Shown here: positions 7,730-14,262 of the stretch, piece after piece
Numbering within the stretch: the first letter of the stretch is position 1
Layout of the letters: the number at the start of each line of letters is the position of its first letter
From: PUMD01 sp964599275
GTDB taxonomy: Bacteria; Bacillota; Sulfobacillia; SLMV01
DNA: 15,952 bases
Assembly: GCA_964599275.1 (NCBI GenBank)
Contig: CAZRFK010000043.1
Span: 1 to 15,952 of the forward strand
Direction: 5' to 3'
Position numbers and translations under genes: made by a program
The notes under the pieces: generated by a model
Told to the model about the DNA's origin: nothing
Seen by the model: only the letters and a program-made list of their open reading frames with translations
Databases searched by the model: none

Positions 7730-8887
7730 ATGAATTTTCAAGGCAACAAATTGAGTATGGTTCTGGCTCTCGGCCTGGTCTTGATCGTAGGTTTTGGCGC
7801 TGGTTATGCAGTTGGTGGTCCTGATGAGAGTGAAGCCGCAACCCGTGAGGATCTGCAGGAGCTTCAACAAGAGGTATCATCTCTGCAGGAGAATATGGTA
7901 GAAGTTGTGAAGGCATCGGGGGTGAGTGAGGCTCCAGATCAACCGTGGCCATATGTTGAGTTGGATGTTGAAGAGGTGAGAAAGCTTGCCTATGCGGGGC
8001 ATCATGACCAGAATTGTGCTTACGGTACCTTTGATGCCATAATATCGCCTCTGCAAGAGGAAATCGGTCATCCATATGATCAAGTCCCCACGTTCATGCT
8101 TCACTTCGGTGGAGGAGGAATTGTCGGCGAAGAATCCGTGTGTGGGGCTGTGCTTGGTTCCATAGCGGCAGTGACCCTGATTACCGGAGAAGATTATCCG
8201 GGGTTGATAGATGAAGTCATGACTTATTTCCAGGAGACGCCGCTTCCGACGGACGTGTCAAACGAATACGCACAGAGCGGCGAGTTTACGGCTGAACCTC
8301 TAGTTAGCGCACCACTGACTCAGACAGTGTCCCCGAGCATCGACTGCGGAGACTCCAAGGAGGAATGGATCAGTGTGTCCGGCTATGACGGGGGTACTGA
8401 TGAGAGAAAGGAACGCTGCTCCCGGTTGAGCGCCGACATGGCAGCTAAAACTGCGGAAGTATTAAACGCGTGGGCAGCAGGCACTACCGACGTGGATCCG
8501 ATGGTGAAGTATGAAGAAATTTTCCCAGGGGCCGAATTCGACGCTTTGGAGGAGGACCTTTATGAAGTAACGCGTGATGGTGAAGTCATCGGATATGCTG
8601 GTTTGGGGAGCGGAGAAGGTTACAATGATGTAATTGATGTTGCGGTTGGAATTTCTACCGACGGAACAATACAGGGAGTGCGAGTCGTGGACCATAGTGA
8701 AACTGTCTCTATTGCGGGTGGGATAACCGAGGAAGAATTCCTTTCGCAATTCGAAGAACTGACTGTTGAGGATCTTGATCTAACCGATGATGGGGGTGCA
8801 ATTGACGCCATATCTGGGGCCACCGTCAGTTGTGAGACTGTGGTGGAAATAGTCAGTGAGGTAGTTGAGCGTCTGCTAGAGTACTGA
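7730..8887 (+). CDS. Membrane-anchored C_GCAxxG_C_C domain fused to FMN-binding domain
   Basis: A probable extracytoplasmic redox protein of 385 residues. Residues 8-30 are a hydrophobic signal anchor (LSMVLALGLVLIVGFGAGYA); 37-60 look coiled-coil (LQELQQEVSSLQENM). Residues ~85-250 fit the C_GCAxxG_C_C family: NCAYGTF (Cys96), HFGGGGIVGEESVCGAVLGS (Cys138), Cys206, and RCSRLSADMA (Cys230). Residues ~285-385 are an FMN-binding domain of the RnfG/NqrC type: GYAGLGSGEGYND, a strand-rich core, HSETVSIAGGI, and ISGATVS with Thr365, the residue to which ApbE-type flavin transferases attach FMN by a phosphoester bond. No CxxCH haem motif is present, so it is not a c-type cytochrome as written. Single gene with a strong RBS and its own terminator. 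Electron transfer between a Cys-bound centre and flavin is inferred; its partner is unknown. The domain calls are good, the physiological role open. Confidence 0.85.
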   Translation: MNFQGNKLSMVLALGLVLIVGFGAGYAVGGPDESEAATREDLQELQQEVSSLQENMVEVVKASGVSEAPDQPWPYVELDVEEVRKLAYAGHHDQNCAYGTFDAIISPLQEEIGHPYDQVPTFMLHFGGGGIVGEESVCGAVLGSIAAVTLITGEDYPGLIDEVMTYFQETPLPTDVSNEYAQSGEFTAEPLVSAPLTQTVSPSIDCGDSKEEWISVSGYDGGTDERKERCSRLSADMAAKTAEVLNAWAAGTTDVDPMVKYEEIFPGAEFDALEEDLYEVTRDGEVIGYAGLGSGEGYNDVIDVAVGISTDGTIQGVRVVDHSETVSIAGGITEEEFLSQFEELTVEDLDLTDDGGAIDAISGATVSCETVVEIVSEVVERLLEY

Positions 8888-8960
8888 GAGTGCTGAAGGC
8901 CGAAACTGTGGTGAAAATGTGAAAGCCGGAGCATCGAATGCGTCCGGCCAGTGAAGGATC

Positions 8961-9008
8961 CCCCCTGTTTCATGCGCCAGTTCGGAGCAGGGGGTTTGTT
9001 GTTGTGTT
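8961..9008 (+). terminator. Intrinsic terminator of the C_GCAxxG/FMN gene
   Basis: CCCCCTGTTTC (8961-8971) pairs with GGAGCAGGGGG (8984-8994) to form an 11-bp stem with two G-U pairs and a 12-base loop. It is followed by TTTGTTGTTGTGTT. It lies about 75 bases after the stop codon on the coding strand. Confidence 0.8.
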
Positions 9009-9199
9009 GTACTGCAGATGTTGAGGATTTGCCCTCATAGTCGCGACAGTCAGGTTTGTGACTGGACAGGTCAGCCGAAGAAGTCATTGATCGGGTGCAG
9101 CGTTTCAAAATGATATGGGTTGAGGCGGAGTGGTCGTTGCAGAACTCAAGTCCTGTTTTGACAACATCGATCAGGATAAACAGCTTCCGAAGCCGACTC

Positions 9200-9750
9200 C
9201 AGCTCCGATGAATCAATGGATGTACCCTGCCGTCCTCTTTGACTCCCATGGTTGCCAGTAGGGCGGTACCGCGAGTAAGCATCCTTCCTGACTCCAGTGC
9301 AGTGCCATGCCATCCAGCCAGACGGGTATGGACCCTAGTATATCTCGAAGCTCGCTCACCTGGCAGCCATTCCTTGTTAATACGGTATGCTTTCGGTTTT
9401 TCACTTTACCAAAGCCTGACTCCTTGACGATCCGCTCCGGCTTATGCGTGGTTCAGTGGCTTTTGGCTTCCATGACCACCCGGACGAGCGCTGTTTCGGC
9501 CCGCGGCTGCTGCAGCCGTCATAAGGGGTAGTGGGTGCCCTCATTCAGTATGGAAATCTCCAGATGCAACTCACTCAGCCTCACCTCCAATGTACGGGAG
9601 AGGATTCATCTGTACGTTTTGCGTTTGTGCGCCCGCAAGGTTTCTCGGTAGCATCCGTTTCTATCAGCTGCTGCATGATCCTGCATACAGGCTCTCACAG
9701 CACATCCGCATCGTCTGTCTGTTATACCCATTTCAAGCAGGTAATCGAGT
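9200..9750 (-). pseudogene. Second, highly decayed IS256-type transposase remnant
   Basis: Read on the minus strand, the pieces follow IS256 order. A fragment at about 9749-9609 contains ADRNGCYRETL, like the family GYRNGYRERTL. Then one continuous frame from 9605 to 9302 reads SRTLEVRLSELHLEISILNE, GTHYP, RAETALVRVVMEAKSH, PERIVKESGFG and SIPVWLDGMAL, broken by two in-frame TGA codons. A further frame gives LTRGTALLATMGVKEDGR (about 9282-9226). These correspond to the family RTLEVRLGELHLEIP, RAEKALVAVVQEA, VWLDATY and ALLVAIGVREDG segments. The catalytic C-terminal half is not recognisable below about 9200. Stops and shifts make it dead. It appears older than, and is oriented opposite to, the remnant at 6497-7391. 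The call rests on remembered family patterns, so confidence is moderate. Confidence 0.55.
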
Positions 9751-9880
9751 GCTGAGTGTGGTTATTGATCTAAAGATACCCGGAGTCATCCCTAAATTTG
9801 GTGTGTCCTGTCACTCAGTTGTTGGGGGGCTAGCAATGTACAATAAACTGATACCCTGAGGTGCGGGGGAGCTACGCGGT

Positions 9881-10540
9881 CTATGACAAAGCTTTGACCA
9901 GTGTGTAGGCCCCGTAGCCGAATAGAAAGATTGCTCCGAAAACCCTGCTGCCCCGGACCAGCCAGCGAGAGGACATGCGATCTTTGAGGAACCCGAACAG
10001 CGGACCGAAGAAAAGTATCGGCGATACCACCGAACCCACAGCGAAGCTCAAAGCGCTGAACATCCCGTAGGTACCGCTGCCCGATGCGGCTGCAGAGGAT
10101 AGGAGTGCCAGAAGAAATGGACAGGGGGTCACGGCAGTCAAACCTCCCGCCAGCAACATGGCGCGGCCGGAATCGCTTATCAGTCTCTCGTGCAGCAGGC
10201 TGCAGGCGGAGCTGTCGCCGGCGAAGAGCACTGCAACCGCCAGCAGCATCAGCAGTCCCCCGAACGCCGCCCCGGCGGCAGAGGAGAAAGTTGGCGAGCT
10301 AACTATCTGGTACAGCGCCAGCCCGGTCAGACCGGCGACAGCCCCCAAGAGTGTGTGACTTATGATGCGCCCCAGGGAAAAGGACAGCACTTCCCTTAGA
10401 GCCTTCACCGTACCCTCCCGGCTCATGCCTATGTATGGGAGGACAATTAATAAGCTGTGGCTGAAGCAGGGGCCAAGACCGGCTGACACGCCCAGCAGTA
10501 GCCATCCCGCATAGCTCAGATGCTCTGGACTTAAATTCAT
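9881..10540 (-). CDS. DsbD/CcdA-like (sulfite exporter TauE/SafE-annotated) membrane protein
   Basis: 219 residues, six or seven predicted membrane segments. Two related halves each carry a Pro-Cys motif in a membrane helix: GLGPCFSHS with Cys25 near the N-terminus, and VTPCPFLLALLSS with Cys140 in the middle. This paired arrangement is the hallmark of CcdA/DsbD-type proteins (DsbD_2, PF13386), which carry reducing power from cytoplasmic thioredoxin across the membrane; databases often label the same sequences sulfite exporter TauE/SafE. GGLTAVTPCP and FFGPLFGFL look typical of that group. The ATG at 10540 has GAGGTGA about 8 bases upstream. No thioredoxin, cytochrome c assembly or methionine-sulfoxide genes adjoin it; both neighbours are insertion-sequence debris. 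A redox partner could be the C_GCAxxG/FMN protein 1 kb away, but this is speculation. The role as thiol reductant carrier versus metal or heme-related transport is not settled. Confidence 0.8.
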   Translation of the reverse strand: MNLSPEHLSYAGWLLLGVSAGLGPCFSHSLLIVLPYIGMSREGTVKALREVLSFSLGRIISHTLLGAVAGLTGLALYQIVSSPTFSSAAGAAFGGLLMLLAVAVLFAGDSSACSLLHERLISDSGRAMLLAGGLTAVTPCPFLLALLSSAAASGSGTYGMFSALSFAVGSVVSPILFFGPLFGFLKDRMSSRWLVRGSRVFGAIFLFGYGAYTLVKALS

Positions 10541-10565
10541 TGTTTATCTCACCTCGCTGCTATCG

Positions 10566-10694
10566 ATCTTCCTGGTTGATTGTACCATGTGTCAAGACCG
10601 ACCAGTTTGGGGTTGATGACGAGAAACGACCAGCGCTTGTCAGTGGCAACGGTACGCAGATTGTGGCCAAGAGTTTTCAGAAGTTTTTGAACAT
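10566..10694 (+). pseudogene. Possible DDE-integrase (IS3/IS481-like) fragment
   Basis: In one frame the plus strand reads DDEKRPALVSGNGTQIVAKS followed by FQKFLN and a stop. This resembles the rve integrase stretch RPxLVSDNGSQFxSKxFxxFL around the second catalytic Asp, with Asp replaced by Gly (GNG). About 40 residues remain and nothing similar is recognisable upstream or downstream. Short and based on a single motif, so tentative; it fits the insertion-sequence scarring around it. Confidence 0.3.
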
Positions 10695-10888
10695 CTGAAA
10701 CAACGACTACGGAACCAAAGCTCGCTTTTAGGACCGAACCGACCGAACGATAAAAAGCAGAAAAAGCAGTCAGCGACACGTCGTATAAACACTAGAAAAA
10801 GATTTCCTATTATGTTTGATTGTTCAGACACAATTCATATCCTTGGCAAACCAGTGAAGAGGTCCTCTATAGTAGGATCGTTGCCGGC

Positions 10889-11179
10889 TCACCTGCTCAG
10901 CTGTGAATCGAGTCCGCCACAATCTGAAGTTCGCGATGGACAAGGGGATCGAGGAACTCTCCTCGGTGTGGTGAGAGGAGACGGGGCATCACTGCAAGTT
11001 TCTATGAGTGGACAGCCCGTGCACTTCGACGTCTCGTCATCACTTAGTAATTCGGGTGTTGCGGATCCTTCTAAAAGACCGATTTCAACCTGGAACATCC
11101 CCGGGCTCGAGACCACATAACCGATAAGGAAACCTACAACAACAACAAAGATAATGGCATACCAGTCGAGGTCGAGCAT
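10889..11179 (-). CDS. Possible small membrane protein with Cys motif, hypothetical
   Basis: 96 residues, not recognised. The N-terminus (MLDLDWYAIIFVVVVGFLIG then YVV) is one strong membrane helix without a cleavage site, followed by an acidic linker and KCTGCPLIETC, a Cys-x2-Cys-x5-Cys cluster (residues ~53-61). The last 40 residues are Pro/Ser/Arg-rich with two more Cys and look less protein-like, so the true protein may end early or be frameshifted. GAGG lies about 11 bases before the ATG. The layout resembles small Cys-rich membrane proteins such as the FeoB-associated type, but there is no FeoB nearby and no clear homology. The opposite strand carries a rival ORF (10812-11120) with no recognisable features. 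A gene is plausible, not proven. Confidence 0.35.
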   Translation of the reverse strand: MLDLDWYAIIFVVVVGFLIGYVVSSPGMFQVEIGLLEGSATPELLSDDETSKCTGCPLIETCSDAPSPLTTPRRVPRSPCPSRTSDCGGLDSQLSR

Positions 11180-11596
11180 TTCCGCTACTTCCTCTCCGTG
11201 TTCCTTCTTCGCTCGTTACGTAGTTTGATGACCGTTGTACGTGTCCGTTATTCGATTGCGTCACAAGGATTCTCTTGCTCAGATATGACTAAACTCGCTT
11301 TCTTCTGTCCTGGCCCAGATATTTTATGAGCGCAGGTACAACGGATAACCCTGTACTCGAAAACTGTCCAACACTGAATAAACCAAACCACTTAATTAAA
11401 ACGCACTGGCAGCCAGATTGTCAATACCACCCTCATCCAACCGACTGATAGGACCGTGTGTCCATCAGAACCTCCCTCGTATTGAGCACGAACCCAGCTA
11501 ACGAGCCGTCGACATCGCTCCACAACCCAGCTGCACTGCAGATGCAACTCCAACACTACGACCGCCGACCGAATACTGAAGGCGGCTGACAACTGA
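11180..11596. other. Intergenic region with no recognisable gene
   Basis: About 420 bases with stops in all frames or only short ORFs without family resemblance (for example 11392-11628, minus). It may hold the decayed N-terminal part of the LiaF-like remnant that follows, but I cannot read transmembrane segments in it. Confidence 0.45.
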
Positions 11597-11960
11597 GATG
11601 ACTTACGCTCGCCCTGGAGAATTTCCACATCTGCCTACACCGGAGCGCCCCAGAATTCTTTGACGAGCCAGGGGCTTATCATCTTCGCAGGGGAATATGA
11701 TTGTGTGTTCGGTGGTGCAACGTTGATCATTGATCCACTTTGGGAAACAGCACATAACCTGCAGGTCAGTGCGGTCTTTTCCTCCGTTGCCTTGCGCGCA
11801 CCCCGGGATATTCGAGTCCGGGTGCAGGCGAGTTCGGTTTTTGGGTCGGTGAGGACGCCTGACGGACAGGAATCCTCCTTTGGTGAGCATATCTGCGAAG
11901 GAAAATAAATCTCAGTGGCCCTCAATACAGATACACCTGACACGGTGATTTTTTTCGGAT
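11597..11960 (+). pseudogene. Degraded LiaF/toastrack-like beta-domain protein
   Basis: The open frame from 11597 to TAA at 11906-11908 contains YDCVFGGATLIIDP, LQVSAVFSSVALRAPRDIRV, RVQASSVFGSV and TPDGQESSFGE. This repeats the strand pattern of the LiaF-type C-terminal (toastrack, DUF2154-like) domain: VFGGxxIDL, then LxVxAVFGGVxLxVPxDxxV, then VxGSAVFGxV. The family normally ends with one more strand, LxIxxxAVFGSVxI. In another frame after the stop, LNTDTPDTVIFFG (up to about 11960) may be its remains. There is no ATG: the only internal start is TTG 11660, with no good ribosome binding site. A 5'- and 3'-damaged gene is the best reading; a genuine short protein from TTG 11660 is the alternative. 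LiaF proteins act in cell-envelope stress signalling; whether this one did is unknown. Confidence 0.5.
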
Positions 11961-12022
11961 AGTGATCGGCTGGTTTTGAGATATCACCGCAATAGACAAC
12001 ATTGGAAAGGGGAATTGTGTAA

Positions 12023-12280
12023 ATGAGATGGCTCGAACCAAAGGTAACGTTGCAACGACATCGATGTGATCAACCGGGAAAATGAGATTCAGTTAACAGG
12101 ACTCTCAAGACTTTTTTGGGAAAATTTGTCCAACCTGCAATGCTCGGATGTTTTAACATCTGTAGAAACTGCCCGAGTCACTACGATCATCAGAGAAGTG
12201 GATGCCCGGGGGAAAGAGATTGAGCATCCAGTCTATGCAAACAATAGTGCGGACAGTCAACCAGGCTGCTTTTTATAACA
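12023..12280 (+). pseudogene. Possible degraded gene with zinc-ribbon motif
   Basis: A ribosome-binding-like AAAGGGG (12006-12012) precedes ATG 12023 by 10 bases, but that frame stops after 20 codons (MRWLEPKVTLQRHRCDQPGK). Another frame reads FGKICPTCNARMF (12115-12153) then stops, and a third reads NICRNCPSHYDHQRSGC (from about 12155). Joined, CPTC and CRNC make the two knuckles of a zinc ribbon, seven or eight residues apart. The ORF 12066-12278, 70 residues, overlaps these but has no such features. Probably a frameshifted relic or chance. Low confidence. Confidence 0.2.
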
Positions 12281-13637
12281 TGTGGGACAGCAGCACTGTA
12301 ACAGAAGAGAAATATATCAATAGACCGGTGATGTCCTTGAGTGTTGTAATTATTGGATCGGAACCGGCGGCCTGCTCCAGACCTGCTCTGAACAGAATCC
12401 AGGGGATGAGAAAACCCAGGGCTGTTGCAACAGTGATGGTTACAGCAAGTGCAATTCCCACTGCCAGGCCCAGCTGTGGTACGCCCTGCCAGTAAAATGC
12501 TATCAATCCCCCCAGGATGCCGCATATTGTCCCCATGGCAGCACCGTTGAGCACTTCTTTCGCCCAGTTGGAGAGGAAACGACGGTGCCTTATGTGTCCC
12601 AGAACCAGGCCTCTGGTAAAGATGGTTGTGGATTGAATGCCGACATTACCTCCCATATCCATGATCACCGGTATGAAAAAAGCTGCAAAGGGGACTGCTT
12701 TCAGTACTTCCTCGAATCCTGCGATGACGGCACCAGCTGTCATGCCGCCGCCCAGTGCAATGAGCAGAAATGGTAATCGGACCCGCAGCACGTGACCCAG
12801 CGTACCCCTGAGAAGCCGACGGCTGCGACCCGATTCCTCCTTCTGCAGGGGAAGCAGGCCAGCTTTTTGGAATATATCCTCGGTAGTTTCATCTTCGAGG
12901 ATGTCCATTGCATCGTGGACGGAGAATATCCCCACCAGCCTCTTCTCGCTGTCTAAGACAGGGACTGCGGAGAAATCCCAGGCCAGCAGAGTCCGGGCCG
13001 CTTCTTCCTGGTCATCGCTGGTCCAAACACTTATGACATCCGGATTCATGATGTCTTCTATCAGTGCTGAGGATTCAGCAATGACCAGATCTCTGAATGA
13101 AAGCACCCCTTCAAGTCGACGGGTATCGTCGGTAACGTAGATCACGTAGGGATTTTCAACCTCGCTGGCCTTGGCTCTTATCCTGTCCAATGCCTTTTCA
13201 ACAGTGTTATGGGTGCGAACTGTCACAAAGTTCGGGTTCATTAATCTCCCGGCGGTACTGGGCTCGTATCCCAGTAGTACGTTGGTGGTTTCACGGACCT
13301 GGTCCGGAAATTCCGAAATTAGTCTGCCGGCAACTTTGGCCGGCAGTTCGTCCAGCAATCTGACGCGGTCGTCTGCCGGTAAATCCTTGAGGTATTCAGC
13401 TGCATCTGTACTTCCGAAGCCAGAGAGCAGTTCGCTTTGTATCATTGGATGCATGGATTCAAAAATTCGCAGAGCTTTATCTTTTTCCAGGAGGCGGAAT
13501 ATAACTACCCTCCCTGGCTTACGGAAACAGTCAATGGCATTTCGGAGCTCCAGTTCGTTCAAGTCTGTAAGAAGTTCTTTAAGCTGGTCCAATTCTTTGT
13601 TTTTGAGGTGTGCACTGATGGTTTCGACCAGAGTCAT
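12273..13637 (-). CDS. mgtE: Magnesium transporter MgtE
   Basis: A complete 454-residue MgtE, the usual length. The MgtE N domain occupies about 1-125 (LPADDRVRLLDELP, LLGYEPSTAGRLM); the CBS pair lies at about 130-190 and 195-250 (VEKALDRIR, YVIYVTDDTRRLEGVLSFRD, SAVPVLDSEKRLVGIFSVHD). A linker helix follows and five membrane helices fill 285-454. MDMGGNVGIQSTTIFTRGL (327-345) is the family signature. SDPIITTLKDITGLLIYF carries Asp435, which by distance from the C-terminus should match the Mg2+-coordinating Asp432 of the Thermus protein. The N and CBS domains sense cytosolic Mg2+ and gate the pore of the dimer. ATG at 13637 has AAAGGA 9 bases upstream. Single gene; I see no M-box riboswitch in the 250 bases upstream. 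The stop codon lies in or beside the decayed sequence to its left. Confidence 0.95.
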   Translation of the reverse strand: MTLVETISAHLKNKELDQLKELLTDLNELELRNAIDCFRKPGRVVIFRLLEKDKALRIFESMHPMIQSELLSGFGSTDAAEYLKDLPADDRVRLLDELPAKVAGRLISEFPDQVRETTNVLLGYEPSTAGRLMNPNFVTVRTHNTVEKALDRIRAKASEVENPYVIYVTDDTRRLEGVLSFRDLVIAESSALIEDIMNPDVISVWTSDDQEEAARTLLAWDFSAVPVLDSEKRLVGIFSVHDAMDILEDETTEDIFQKAGLLPLQKEESGRSRRLLRGTLGHVLRVRLPFLLIALGGGMTAGAVIAGFEEVLKAVPFAAFFIPVIMDMGGNVGIQSTTIFTRGLVLGHIRHRRFLSNWAKEVLNGAAMGTICGILGGLIAFYWQGVPQLGLAVGIALAVTITVATALGFLIPWILFRAGLEQAAGSDPIITTLKDITGLLIYFSSVTVLLSHML

Positions 13638-14262
13638 CGTTAAACATCCTTTCTATGAGTTGAGATGATACAGTGTTGTCATTATTTGAGTTTCCTTCGT
13701 TTGCTGGTCTGAAACTGTGCAGCGCCTCCCGGGTCCTCGGGATGAACATGCAGGCTTTCGTGGTTATCAGACAACCGCCAGTGTTTATTATATTCACATG
13801 ATTGAAATTGATTTTCAAGTTTCTGGTAGAGGAACAGTTAAAAAATGGCTCAATTGAATCTCCGAGCAGAGGGTATGCCATAAATCCGTGTCTCGTGAAA
13901 CGGTAGATAATGAAAGCCTCCTCGCCCCGGATTCAACACTGGATGACGTAGGTTCCAGTCGCAATCAGCTGAGTTGGACCGACCTTAATCCGACCTTCTC
14001 TATTGTACCCAAATCTCATCTGTGGACGATTGTTGGCATCAGTCTCTATTTATCAAGGAGCCGCATTCAAAGAGGCTGCAACCTTTTCGTCGCTGTGGCT
14101 ATCTTAAAATCGAAGTAGTTGAGAGTCAAAAGCTCTGCCGCAGAGCAACTGGTGAATCATCGCATTATACTTCAGTTGAAAGCGATGCTCAGGTTGATTA
14201 TGTGGTGCTTGCAGCACACAGATGCATGATGGATGCTGTTAGAGGTGCTGATGGTCTCAGGT
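13638..14262. other. Intergenic region between mgtE and the MFS gene
   Basis: About 625 bases. It should carry the mgtE promoter near its left end. ORFs of 76 residues (13888-14118, plus) and 89 residues (14022-14291, plus; it overlaps the 3' end of the MFS gene) show no family resemblance and no good ribosome binding site. An imperfect GC-rich palindrome near 13726-13742 (CTCCCGGGTCCTCGGGA) is the only structure noticed. No RNA gene was recognised. Confidence 0.45.

Noticed and set aside
8620..9282. 220-codon minus-strand ORF
   Set aside because: It runs through the 3' end of the C_GCAxxG/FMN gene and its terminator; only its first ~20 codons resemble anything (the IS256 relic).
9302..9605. 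Two in-frame TGA codons in an otherwise open transposase frame, as a sign of TGA recoding or selenocysteine
   Set aside because: Genes in this window use TGA as a normal stop (for example the YcaQ-like and glycosylase genes), there is no SECIS-like hairpin I can see, and the element also carries frameshifts, so simple decay explains it.
10812..11120. 102-codon plus-strand ORF opposite the small membrane protein
   Set aside because: No hydrophobic segment, motif or ribosome binding site; the minus-strand reading is more protein-like.
13638..13890. M-box (ykoK) Mg2+ riboswitch ahead of mgtE
   Set aside because: The conserved GGTGAGGCTCC-type core and ATGCC-type elements are not present on the minus strand upstream of the gene.
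13888..14118. 76-codon plus-strand ORF in the mgtE-MFS interval
   Set aside because: The composition and translation look random and there is no family resemblance.
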